A stretch of 42,501 nucleotides of DNA from Candidatus Avoscillospira avicola (GTDB lineage Bacteria > Bacillota > Clostridia > Oscillospirales > Oscillospiraceae), in NCBI GenBank assembly GCA_018712245.1, contig DVHE01000072.1:1-42501 (forward strand). The letters run 5' to 3'. Positions 15,417 to 22,510 of this stretch are shown here, piece after piece. Within the stretch, counting starts at the first letter, position 1. Every line of letters starts with the position of its first letter. The notes beneath the pieces are model-generated. The model was not told the origin of the DNA. It did no database searches and was given only the letters and a program-made list of their open reading frames with translations. The translations under genes were made by a program, and so were the position numbers.

Positions 15417-16249
15417 CGTCCATCCACCTCCGCTTTGCGGCGCCGGCCCTCGTCCAGCAGGGCGGAGAGGGCGCCGAAATCATCGTCAGCCAGGGCCTGG
15501 CGGTAGGCCGCCAGGTTATGGAGCAGCGTGTCCATTTCCTCCAGCATAAAGTCCCGGTTTTCCAGCATCAGCTCGGCCCACATGGTGGGGTTGAGCCAGG
15601 CGACCCGGGTCAGATCCTTGTAGCTCCCGGCGGAGAAGCCCTTGTGGGCCCGGGCCGTGGGACTCTTGATGTAGGCGTTGGAGACCACGTGACACATCTG
15701 GGAGGTAAAGGCGATCATTTTGTCGTGTTCCCGGGCCGTGGTCACGGAGAGGCTGCCGAAGCCAGCCGGGGCCAGGGCCTCCTTGACCCGCTGCAAAAGG
15801 GCCATGTCGTGGCCCTCCGGCGGCACCAGCACCATGGGCGCGCCTTTGAAGAGGTTGGCCCGGGCGTATTTGAAGCCGGAGTTGTGGGTGCCGGCCATGG
15901 GGTGGCCGCCCACGAAGGTGAAGCCGTACTGCTTTGCCAGGGGGAACAGGGCCTCGCAGACCGCCCGTTTGGTGCCGCACAGGTCGATGACCAGGGCGCT
16001 GGGGGAGAGGCGCGGGGCCAGTGCCCGGAGCGCCTCAATAGCGGCCCGGGGCGGGATGGCCAGCAGCAGCAGGTCGCACTGGCCGGCGGTGCCGGCCTCC
16101 AGCCTGCCGTGGATGGCGCCGCTCATCTGGGCGAACTCCAGAATCACCCGGTCCAGATCATCGCCCAGCACCCGGTGCCCGGCCAGCGCGTAGGCCTTGG
16201 CCATGGAGCCGCCGATCAGCCCCAGGCCCACAATGCCCACGGTACTCAC
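15413..16249 (-). CDS. Prephenate dehydrogenase
   Basis: A 278-residue enzyme that oxidatively decarboxylates prephenate to 4-hydroxyphenylpyruvate for tyrosine. The N-terminal Rossmann motif GLGLIGG (8-14) binds NAD(P); [13 protein letters not shown] carries the active-site histidine region and [15 protein letters not shown] is typical of the C-terminal dimerisation domain. There is no ACT domain at this length, so tyrosine feedback may act by competition, or control may rest on the upstream DAHP synthase and the operon leader. It overlaps aroF and aroB by four bases each. Confidence 0.96.
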   Translation of the reverse strand: MSTVGIVGLGLIGGSMAKAYALAGHRVLGDDLDRVILEFAQMSGAIHGRLEAGTAGQCDLLLLAIPPRAAIEALRALAPRLSPSALVIDLCGTKRAVCEALFPLAKQYGFTFVGGHPMAGTHNSGFKYARANLFKGAPMVLVPPEGHDMALLQRVKEALAPAGFGSLSVTTAREHDKMIAFTSQMCHVVSNAYIKSPTARAHKGFSAGSYKDLTRVAWLNPTMWAELMLENRDFMLEEMDTLLHNLAAYRQALADDDFGALSALLDEGRRRKAEVDGR

Positions 16250-17247
16250 AGCGCTGCCTCCCGCACGGCGCGGGCCCGGCGGGCCACGTCGGCAAACTGC
16301 TCCGGCGTCAGGGACTGGGCGCCGTCACACCAGGCGTGGGGCGGATCGTTGTGGACCTCGATCATCAGGCCATCGGCGCCGGCAGCCGCGGCGGCCAGCG
16401 CCATGGGCGGCACCAGCTTGGCCTTTCCGGTGGCGTGGCTGGGATCCACCACCACCGGCAGGTGGCTCAGCTGCTTGAGCATGGGCACTGCCGAGAGATC
16501 CAGGGTGTTGCGGGTGTAGGTCTCATAGGTGCGGATGCCCCGCTCGCAGAGGATCACCTGTTCGTTGCCCTCGGACATGATGTATTCCGCGCTCATCAGC
16601 CACTCCTTCATGGTGCCGCAGAGGCCGCGCTTCAAGAGGATGGGCTTGTGGAGCTTGCCCACTTCCTTCAAAAGGTCGAAGTTCTGCATATTTCTCGCAC
16701 CGATCTGAATGATGTCCACATCGTCGAAAAGGGGCAGCTGGTTGATGTTCATGACCTCGGTGATGATGGGAAGGCCGGTTTCCCTCTTGGCTTCAGTCAG
16801 CATCTCGATGCCCAGCTTGCCAAGGCCCTGGAAGTCATAGGGGGAGGTGCGGGGCTTGAAGGCGCCGCCGCGCAGGACGTTGGCACCGGCGGCCTTGACG
16901 GCCTTGGCCACGCCGATGATCTGCTCGTGGGTCTCCACGGAGCAGGGGCCGGCGATCAGGCAGAAGTTGCCGCCGCCGATTTTGGCCGAGCCCACCTCGA
17001 TGACCGTGTCCTGGGGCTGAAAGTCCCGGCTGCACCGCTTGAAGGGCTCCGACACCCGCTTCACCGACTGGACGATGTCCAGACTGGCCAGGAGGTCCAT
17101 GTCGATTTTTCCGGTGTCGCCCACCAGGCCCAGCACGGTGTAGTAGTCCCCGGCGGAGACGTGGATTTTGAGCCCCTGGCTCTCCAGCCAGTGGATGAGA
17201 TTGTCGACTTGCGCCTGGGAGACGCCTGCTTTCAAAATTGCAATCAT
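16246..17247 (-). CDS. 3-deoxy-7-phosphoheptulonate (DAHP) synthase, type I-beta
   Basis: A 333-residue enzyme starting the shikimate pathway from PEP and erythrose-4-phosphate. Residues 1-70 form a ferredoxin-like regulatory domain. The barrel follows with [35 protein letters not shown] and EVHNDP, which together carry the PEP/E4P-binding and metal-binding residues (Cys in GPCS, His in DPSHATG, Glu in IEVH). In characterised relatives the N-terminal domain mediates Tyr/Phe feedback, so allosteric control is likely here. It is the first gene of the aro operon, 113 bases downstream of the attenuator terminator. AAAGGAG precedes the ATG. Confidence 0.96.
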   Translation of the reverse strand: MIAILKAGVSQAQVDNLIHWLESQGLKIHVSAGDYYTVLGLVGDTGKIDMDLLASLDIVQSVKRVSEPFKRCSRDFQPQDTVIEVGSAKIGGGNFCLIAGPCSVETHEQIIGVAKAVKAAGANVLRGGAFKPRTSPYDFQGLGKLGIEMLTEAKRETGLPIITEVMNINQLPLFDDVDIIQIGARNMQNFDLLKEVGKLHKPILLKRGLCGTMKEWLMSAEYIMSEGNEQVILCERGIRTYETYTRNTLDLSAVPMLKQLSHLPVVVDPSHATGKAKLVPPMALAAAAAGADGLMIEVHNDPPHAWCDGAQSLTPEQFADVARRARAVREAAL

Positions 17248-17359
17248 GGTGGTCTGCTCCTTTTACGATGAGGTGTGGAAAGTGGAATGGGGGAACCTTG
17301 CCGGGGCGTCGCCGGTTCAGGTGGAAGGACCATCTGGCCGGAAGACGTCCAAGCCTATG

Positions 17360-17394
17360 AAAAAGGACCACACAGAAGTGATTCTGTGTGGTCC
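17360..17394 (-). terminator. Attenuator terminator in the aro operon leader
   Basis: On the minus strand GGACCACACAGAA pairs perfectly with TTCTGTGTGGTCC around the loop TCAC and is followed by TTTTT (17364-17360). It lies between the leader peptide and aroF, so it would stop transcription before the structural genes unless an alternative structure forms. Confidence 0.92.
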
Positions 17395-17444
17395 AAGTCA
17401 ACGGCAACGCCTGCCGTTTTCACTTTTACGCATCACAAATCACT
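17377..17444 (-). promoter_or_regulatory. Candidate antiterminator pairing in the aro leader
   Basis: AGTGATTTGTG (17444-17434), one base after the leader-peptide stop, can pair with CACAGAATCACT (17388-17377), with a single bulged base. The latter is the ascending arm and loop of the terminator, so the two structures exclude each other. A ribosome at the stop codon would cover the first segment and favour termination. A ribosome stalled on the Phe/Tyr codons would leave it free. A separate hairpin, AACGGCA/TGCCGTT, lies at 17400-17418. Confidence 0.75.
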
Positions 17445-17475
17445 CTTACTTCCGGCTGCGAAAGTAAAAGTAAAA
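17417..17475 (-). promoter_or_regulatory. Candidate protector pairing over the Phe/Tyr codons
   Basis: TTTTACTTTTAC, codons 10-13 of the leader peptide (17475-17464), is complementary to GTAAAAGTGAAAA (17429-17417) with one bulge. Together with the antiterminator and terminator this completes the alternative-structure set expected in an attenuator. Confidence 0.6.
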
Positions 17476-17502
17476 GGATACGAAAAAGCTGCGGCAGTTC
17501 AT
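17446..17502 (-). CDS. Phe/Tyr-rich leader peptide of the aro operon
   Basis: An 18-codon frame encodes MNCRSFFVSFYFYFRSRK. Five Phe (residues 6, 7, 10, 12, 14) and two Tyr (11, 13) codons are clustered, a composition that is very unlikely by chance directly upstream of a Phe/Tyr biosynthetic operon. AAGGAG at 17517-17512 lies 9 bases before the ATG, and a consensus promoter lies 33 bases further upstream. Its role would be to sense charged tRNA-Phe and tRNA-Tyr through ribosome stalling, like PheL of enterobacteria. The peptide itself need have no function. It is too short for ordinary gene callers. Confidence 0.88.
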   Translation of the reverse strand: MNCRSFFVSFYFYFRSRK

Positions 17503-17534
17503 TGTAACGGTCTCCTTCAATCAGATTTGAGAAT

Positions 17535-17563
17535 AAGATACCACTTCCGGCTCCGGATGTCAA
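17535..17563 (-). promoter_or_regulatory. Promoter of the aro operon
   Basis: On the minus strand TTGACA (17563-17558) and TATCTT (17540-17535) are separated by 17 bases. The transcript would begin near 17528, about 26 bases before the leader-peptide ATG and 280 bases before aroF. Confidence 0.85.
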
Positions 17564-17630
17564 CGGACGATGCGGAGAAAGGGGTGGAAAATCAGACTCT
17601 TTTCTTGTGCAAAGTGATAATGAAGCAAAT

Positions 17631-17999
17631 TCAAGTCTGCCGCTGCAAGTGGGCCTTCATTTTCTGGAAGGTGTCGTCGGAGATATGGTGTTCGATTTTG
17701 CAGGCCTCCTGGGCGGCGGTGGCTTCGTCCACGCCCAGGCCCATCAGCAGCTGCGTGAGGATGCGGTGGCGCTCATAGATCCGCTGGGCGACCGCCTCGC
17801 CCTGGGGCGTGAGGGAGAGGAGTCCGCTCTCGTCCATGGTGATATGCCCGGCCTCCCGGAGCTTTTTCATGGCCACAGACACGCTCGGCTTGGTGACGCC
17901 CAGCTCCCCGGCCACATCGATGGAGCGGACCTGCCCTTTGGCTTCCCGAAGTTTGAGAACGGCCTCCAGGTAGTCCTCGCCGGATTCGTGCAAATTCAT
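17631..17999 (-). CDS. DtxR/MntR-family metal-dependent transcriptional regulator
   Basis: A 122-residue regulator with an N-terminal winged-helix domain (about 1-65: ESGEDYLEAVLKL, SIDVAGELGVTKPSVSVAMKKLREAG) and a metal-binding/dimerisation domain with ERHRILTQLL and EACKIEHHIS, where the conserved E, C and H ligands appear. The length suits the short MntR/IdeR-like class without an SH3 domain. Start 17999 is set by GAGGAGGGA; the in-frame ATG at 18056 lies upstream of the -10 box. No metal transporter is adjacent. It reads toward the aro leader on the same strand without a clear terminator, so some read-through into the aro leader is possible. Confidence 0.94.
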   Translation of the reverse strand: MNLHESGEDYLEAVLKLREAKGQVRSIDVAGELGVTKPSVSVAMKKLREAGHITMDESGLLSLTPQGEAVAQRIYERHRILTQLLMGLGVDEATAAQEACKIEHHISDDTFQKMKAHLQRQT

Positions 18000-18026
18000 G
18001 GCAGTCCCTCCTCGTGAGTTTTGTAT

Positions 18027-18056
18027 ATTATAGCCAAAAGGAAACAAATCTGTCAA
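18027..18056 (-). promoter_or_regulatory. Promoter of the DtxR-family regulator
   Basis: On the minus strand TTGACA (18056-18051) and TATAAT (18032-18027) are separated by 18 bases. The start codon follows 27 bases after the -10. Confidence 0.85.
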
Positions 18057-18136
18057 GGAAAGACCGTTCCGGGACGAAAATTTACAAAATCCTCATAAAC
18101 TTTGCCTGCCGCCCACTTTTCGGACGGCGCAACTTG

Positions 18137-18145
18137 TGGTATGAT
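18137..18145 (+). promoter_or_regulatory. Extended -10 promoter for the U32-family gene
   Basis: TGGTATGAT has a TGn extension and the hexamer TATGAT (18140-18145). No good -35 is visible. The leader up to the start codon is about 85 bases. Confidence 0.55.
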
Positions 18146-18172
18146 GTAAAAGGGATCGGATGCCCAGCGGGC

Positions 18173-18223
18173 GGCCGTTTCCCGGTATATGGTTCGTCTG
18201 TTTCGGGCCAACGGCCCTTTTTT
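18173..18223 (+). terminator. Terminator-like hairpin with alternative pairing in the U32 leader
   Basis: GGGCC (18205-18209) pairs with GGCCC (18213-18217), followed by six T (18218-18223), directly before the ribosome binding site. An upstream GGCCGTT (18173-18179) can instead pair with AACGGCC (18210-18216), which would break the terminator. This is compatible with an attenuator, but the stems are short and no ligand-binding domain or leader peptide was found. Confidence 0.4.
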
Positions 18224-18236
18224 GATAGGAGGCATT

Positions 18237-20321
18237 ATGCTGGAACTTCTCTCTCCCGCCGGCTCCATGGACGCGCTGCGGGCTGCCGTGCAGAATGGAG
18301 CTGACGCGGTCTATCTGGGCCTCAACGCGTTCAACGCCCGCCGGGGCGCGAAAAATTTTACCCTGGAAGAGCTGCAGGAGGCGGTGCCCTACTGCCACGT
18401 CCGGGGCGTGCAGGTCCATCTGGCCCTGAACATCCTGGTCTCGGACCGGGAGATGCTGGCGGCCTCGGACGTCGTCCGCGCCGCCGCCCGGCTGGGGGTG
18501 GACGCCTTCATCGTCCAGGACCTGGGGCTGGTGCAGCTGATCCGCCAGCTGGCGCCGACCATTCCCATCCACGCCTCCACCCAGATGAGCATCCACTCCC
18601 TGGAGGGCGTGCTGGAGGCCGCCCGGATGGGTGTGAGCCGGGTGGTGCTGGCCCGGGAGCTGCCCCGGGAGGAGATTGCCTTCATTTGCCGCAACAGCCC
18701 CGTGGAGATCGAGGTCTTTGCCCACGGGGCCCTCTGTATGTGCTATTCCGGCCAGTGCTACCTCTCCTCGGTCATTGGCCGCCGCAGCGGCAACCGCGGC
18801 CAGTGCGCCCAGCCCTGCCGGATGCCCTACGGCTTCGGGCGGTTTGAAGAGACCCGCTATCCTCTGAGCCTCAAGGACAGCTGCCTGGTGGAGTACCTCA
18901 GCGAGCTGCGGGCTATGGGCGTTCGCTCTCTGAAGCTGGAGGGGCGGATGAAGCGGCCGGAGTATGTGGCCGTGGTGACGCGGATCTACCGCGCCGTACT
19001 GGACGGCCGCCCCGTCACCGAAGAGGACCTCAGCCAGCTGGAGACCATTTTCTCCCGGCAGGGCTTCACCCAGGGCTACTACCTGGGCAGAACCGGGCCG
19101 GATATGTTCGGCATCCATCAGGATACCCCGGAGGACCGGGACCTGCTGGCCGCCGCCCGGGCGACCTATGAGCGGGGGGAGAACCCCCGGGTGCCCGTCA
19201 CCTTTTACGCCATGCTCCGCGCCGGGGAGGAGAGCCAGCTGGCCGTGGAGGACCCGGAGGGCCATGTCCTCCGAACCAAGGGCCCCGTGCCGGAGCCGGC
19301 GGTGAATCGCCCGCTCAGCGAGGCGGATCTGGCCCAGCGCCTCTCCAAGACCGGCGGCACGCCTTATCTGGCGGCCCAGGTCAAGGCCGCGGTGGAGCCG
19401 GGGCTGACGCTGCCGGCGGCGGCCATCAATGCCATGCGCCGGGAGGTGCTGGACCGGCTCACGGCCCTCCGGGGCCGGACGGACCCGCCGGACATCGGCG
19501 TCTACAGCCGCCTGGAGTCGTACCCCGGGCGGAGCGAGAAGCCGGTGCTGACGGTAGCCGTGCGCACTGCCGGCCAGATCACGCCGGCGCTGCTGGCGGC
19601 GGAGCCCGCGGTCCTCTATGTGCCGCTCTCGGAGCTGCTGGAGCATCCCGAGCTGCCGGGCCGCGTGGGCGCCCAAACGGCCCTGGCCGCGATTTTGCCC
19701 CGGGTGATCCCGGACCGGGAGCGCAGCAGCTGGGCTGTCGCGCTGGAGCGGGTCCGGGCCATGGGCGTCCGCCAGGTCCTCACCGGCAACCTGGGCCAGA
19801 TTCGCCTGGCGCAGCAGAAGGGCTTCAATGTCCGGGGTGATTTCGGCCTCAATGTCTTCAACTCCCGGGCGATGCACTACTGTAAGAGCCTGGGCCTGCA
19901 GAGCCAGATGGCCAGCTTTGAGATGATGCTCTCCCAGGTTCGCGACCTCAGCAAGGCTGTGGATACGGAGCTCTTGGTCTACGGGCGGCTGCCGCTGATG
20001 CTGATGGAAAACTGCGTCATCAAAAGCCGCACCGGCACCTGCTCCTGCGACACGCCCACCCGGCTCATCGACCGGATGGGAGAGGAATTCCCCCTGCTCA
20101 AGGACCCCGGCACCTGCCGCAACGTCCTCTACAACGGCAAGCGGCTGTACCTCCTGGACAAGCTCTCCACCGTGGAGAAGATCGGCCTTTGGGCCTTCCG
20201 CATGAGCTTTACGACAGAAAACCCCGCCGAGGTGGACGCTGCCCTTTCGCAGTATTTCGGCGCCGGGGACTTCGATCCCGGCACCTGCACCCGCGGCCTC
20301 TACGTCCGGGGCGTGGAGTAG
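18237..20321 (+). CDS. U32 peptidase-family protein (possible RNA-hydroxylation enzyme)
   Basis: A 694-residue protein of the long U32 class. The N-terminal barrel starts ELLSPAGSMDALRAAVQNGADAVY-like and contains the family signature around residues 158-174 (IEVFAHGALCMCYSGQC) and RGQCAQPC at 187-194, cysteines that bind an iron-sulfur cluster in studied relatives. The C-terminal half (about 400-690) is an additional domain seen in RlhA/TrhP-like and DUF3656-type members. Characterised U32 proteins act in tRNA or rRNA hydroxylation (TrhP, RlhA) rather than proteolysis; which applies here is unknown. The start at 18237 follows ATAGGAGG. The stop TAG belongs to a TAGGGGC repeat. maf follows 98 bases downstream. 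Confidence 0.93.
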   Translation: MLELLSPAGSMDALRAAVQNGADAVYLGLNAFNARRGAKNFTLEELQEAVPYCHVRGVQVHLALNILVSDREMLAASDVVRAAARLGVDAFIVQDLGLVQLIRQLAPTIPIHASTQMSIHSLEGVLEAARMGVSRVVLARELPREEIAFICRNSPVEIEVFAHGALCMCYSGQCYLSSVIGRRSGNRGQCAQPCRMPYGFGRFEETRYPLSLKDSCLVEYLSELRAMGVRSLKLEGRMKRPEYVAVVTRIYRAVLDGRPVTEEDLSQLETIFSRQGFTQGYYLGRTGPDMFGIHQDTPEDRDLLAAARATYERGENPRVPVTFYAMLRAGEESQLAVEDPEGHVLRTKGPVPEPAVNRPLSEADLAQRLSKTGGTPYLAAQVKAAVEPGLTLPAAAINAMRREVLDRLTALRGRTDPPDIGVYSRLESYPGRSEKPVLTVAVRTAGQITPALLAAEPAVLYVPLSELLEHPELPGRVGAQTALAAILPRVIPDRERSSWAVALERVRAMGVRQVLTGNLGQIRLAQQKGFNVRGDFGLNVFNSRAMHYCKSLGLQSQMASFEMMLSQVRDLSKAVDTELLVYGRLPLMLMENCVIKSRTGTCSCDTPTRLIDRMGEEFPLLKDPGTCRNVLYNGKRLYLLDKLSTVEKIGLWAFRMSFTTENPAEVDAALSQYFGAGDFDPGTCTRGLYVRGVE

Positions 20322-20396
20322 GGGCGGCTATCAGCCGCCCGCCGGTACCAGGCCGCTTCGCGGCAGGGGGCGATATGGGCATCGACCCCTACAGAA
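20319..20396. repeat. GTAGGGGC repeat between the U32 gene and maf
   Basis: Starts with TAGGGGCGGCTATCAGCCGCC, whose TAG is the U32 stop codon, and ends with an inverted GGGGGCGATATGGGCATCG then CCCCTAC. It is the same repeat class as at 9541-9671 and 26461-26682. Confidence 0.7.
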
Positions 20397-20419
20397 CTCT
20401 TACAATTCTGGTGACTTCT

Positions 20420-20998
20420 ATGCTGATTCTCGCATCTCAATCGCCCCGGCGGCGGTCACTGCTCGCCATGCTGGGGCTGGACTTCGCCGTGGACACCGCC
20501 GACATCGACGAGACCATGGATCCGGCCCTGCCGCCCGAAACCGAGGTGGCGCGGCTCTCCGAGGCCAAGGCCCGGGCCGTGGAGCAAAAGCACCCCGGCG
20601 ACCTGATCCTCACGGCGGACACCGTCGTGGTGGTGGACGGCTGCGTCCTGGGAAAGCCCCACGACGCCGAAGAGGCCAAGGCCCACCTGCGGCGGCTCTC
20701 CGGCCGCAGCCACACGGTGATGACGGCCTTCTGCCTGCTGCAAAACGGCTTGGCCGACGTCCACGTGGAAAAGACGCACCTCCACTTCAAGCCCCTCTCG
20801 GAAGGGGAGATCGCAGCCTACGTGGCCAGCGGCTCGCCTATGGACAAGGCCGGCGCCTACGGCATTCAGGACCAGGCGGCGGTGTTTGTCAGGGCCATCG
20901 AAGGCGACTACTATAATGTCATGGGCCTGCCTCTGTGCGCGCTGGTGCAATGCCTGCGGCGGCGGGGCGTGGCCGTATTGGGGACGGTGGAACCATGA
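20420..20998 (+). CDS. Maf-family nucleotide pyrophosphatase
   Basis: A 192-residue protein with the Maf signature ASQSPRR near the N-terminus (residues about 5-11), EARAKA-like SEAKARAV, ADTVV (61-65) and GKPHDAEEA, and the late KAGAYGIQD motif. Family members hydrolyse non-canonical or canonical nucleoside triphosphates to monophosphates and have been linked to septum inhibition. The ribosome binding site is weak (GGTG at 20410), probably because the repeat lies just upstream. The ATG at 20420 gives the canonical beginning. Its stop overlaps the mreC start (ATGA), so the two are coupled, which is a common order in Bacillota. Confidence 0.93.
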   Translation: MLILASQSPRRRSLLAMLGLDFAVDTADIDETMDPALPPETEVARLSEAKARAVEQKHPGDLILTADTVVVVDGCVLGKPHDAEEAKAHLRRLSGRSHTVMTAFCLLQNGLADVHVEKTHLHFKPLSEGEIAAYVASGSPMDKAGAYGIQDQAAVFVRAIEGDYYNVMGLPLCALVQCLRRRGVAVLGTVEP

Positions 20999-21831
20999 AA
21001 AAGCATCTCTTCACCTCAAAAATCAAGACGATCCTGGTGGTGGCGGTGGCGCTGGCCATTCTGACCACGGTGGCTGTGGCCGTCTCCGGCGGCATGGTCC
21101 CGGGGCAGAATGTGGTGGGCACCGTCCTCTCGCCCATCCGCGCCGGCCTGGCCGCCATTGACCGCCAGGCGCTGCGGGTCTATAATTATATCTTCTCCTA
21201 CGAGACGCTCCGGGCCGAGAAGGAAGCGCTGGAGCAGCAGATTCTCGAAATGCAGGAGGAGGTGCGGCTGGCCCAGGAGTATGAGCGGGAAAACGCCCGG
21301 CTCAAGCAGCTTCTGAATCTGTCGGAAGTCCACGAGGACTATCAGTTTGAAGACGCCTACATCATCTCCTGGGACGCCTCCACCTGGCGCAGCAGCTTCA
21401 CCATCGGCAAGGGGGAAAACGCCGGGCTGACCGAGGGGATGTGCGCCGTCACGGAGAACAATCAAATGGTGGGCATTCTTACCGAGGTGGGCACCAACTG
21501 GGCCACCGTCACCACCATTTTGGACCAGAGCCAGGAGATCAGCGCCTCGGTGGCCGCCTCCGGCTATACCGGCGTGGTCCAGGGCACGTATGACGCCGAA
21601 AACACCCGGACGCTGCGGATGAACTACCTGCCCACCGACGCCGTGCTGAAAAACGGCGACCAGGTCGTCACCACCGGCTCCACCCTCTATCCCCGAGGGC
21701 TGCTGCTGGGCTATGTGACCAACGTCTCCCTGGACGAGACCGGCGTGGCCAAGTACGCCGCCCTGGAGGCCAGCTGCAGCCTGGACGGGCTGGAGCAGGT
21801 CTTCATCATCACCAACTACGCCGGGTCGTAA
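20995..21831 (+). CDS. Rod shape-determining protein MreC
   Basis: A 278-residue envelope protein. A short cytoplasmic tail, one transmembrane helix (about 10-32), a coiled coil (about 60-100, ETLRAEKEALEQQILEMQEEV-like) and the beta-rich MreC domain with GKGENAGLTEGM, VTENNQMVGILTEVG and TGSTLYPRGLLLGYV are all seen. It forms part of the elongasome with MreD and the PBP2-type enzyme encoded downstream. mreB, usually just upstream of mreC, is not in this window. A repeat-containing gap of 175 bases separates it from mreD. Confidence 0.95.
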   Translation: MKKHLFTSKIKTILVVAVALAILTTVAVAVSGGMVPGQNVVGTVLSPIRAGLAAIDRQALRVYNYIFSYETLRAEKEALEQQILEMQEEVRLAQEYERENARLKQLLNLSEVHEDYQFEDAYIISWDASTWRSSFTIGKGENAGLTEGMCAVTENNQMVGILTEVGTNWATVTTILDQSQEISASVAASGYTGVVQGTYDAENTRTLRMNYLPTDAVLKNGDQVVTTGSTLYPRGLLLGYVTNVSLDETGVAKYAALEASCSLDGLEQVFIITNYAGS

Positions 21832-21867
21832 GGCGCTGCGGGCGCAACCCATCACCGTTCCCTGCCG

Positions 21868-21985
21868 TAGGGGCGCATTGCATATGCGCCCATCCGCACC
21901 CCCGATATGCCGGGGGCTGGCAAAACCCGCGTCTGCCTCGGGCGGATCTTTAACCCGCCCCGACAGGTCCTATTCCCTGCTGTAG
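21868..21985. repeat. Repeat between mreC and mreD
   Basis: Contains GTAGGGGCGCATTGCATATG followed by GCGCCC, then a GGGGGCTGGCAAAA segment and GGGCGGAT units that match the element at 26627-26682. It interrupts the mreC-mreD spacing without an evident terminator. Confidence 0.65.
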
Positions 21986-22006
21986 GGATGCCGGAAAGGA
22001 GCTTCC

Positions 22007-22510
22007 ATGCACGCTTCCCAAGTCTATCGAAAATATCTGATGTGGGGCCTCTACGCCCTGCTGTTTTTGCTGGTGCTGCTGGTGCAGGACGTCACCCTGG
22101 CCCGGCAGCGGTTTTTCGGCGCGAAACTCAATCTGCTGCCCATGACCGTTGCCCTCATCGCCATGCACCTGGGCCACGAGGTGGGCGGCCTGTTCGGTCT
22201 GCTGGCGGGCGTTTTCTGGTGCCTCACCGGCGCGAGCGACGGCTCGGCTGCCATTTTCACCTGGACTGTCACCGGCATTGCCGCCGGCTTTGTCTGCGAC
22301 GCCGTCCTGGTTCGCCGGTTTCTGCCGGCCCTGGGGCTGAGCGCCCTGGCCCTCTTGTTTCACGAGGGCGTGGTGTTTTTCCTCAATTTGCTCCTGGCGG
22401 AGGCTTCTTTCCCCATGGGCCTGTGGGCCCTGGTGACGGTGGGGCTTTCGCTTTTGGCCTGCCCGGTGCTGTACCTCCTGTGCCGGGCCATCGGAAAGGT
22501 GGGTGGTTAA
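22007..22510 (+). CDS. Rod shape-determining protein MreD
   Basis: A 167-residue polytopic membrane protein with five or six hydrophobic segments, starting LMWGLYALLFLLVLLVQDVT, the normal size for MreD. It anchors the elongasome in the membrane. Start 22007 is set by GAAAGGAGC. The stop TAA is immediately followed by the ATG of the PBP2 gene, so the two are translationally coupled. Confidence 0.93.
   Translation: MHASQVYRKYLMWGLYALLFLLVLLVQDVTLARQRFFGAKLNLLPMTVALIAMHLGHEVGGLFGLLAGVFWCLTGASDGSAAIFTWTVTGIAAGFVCDAVLVRRFLPALGLSALALLFHEGVVFFLNLLLAEASFPMGLWALVTVGLSLLACPVLYLLCRAIGKVGG

Noticed and set aside
17248-17600. T-box riboswitch upstream of aroF
   Set aside because: No T-box sequence or specifier-loop stem was found; the leader peptide plus terminator explains the region better.
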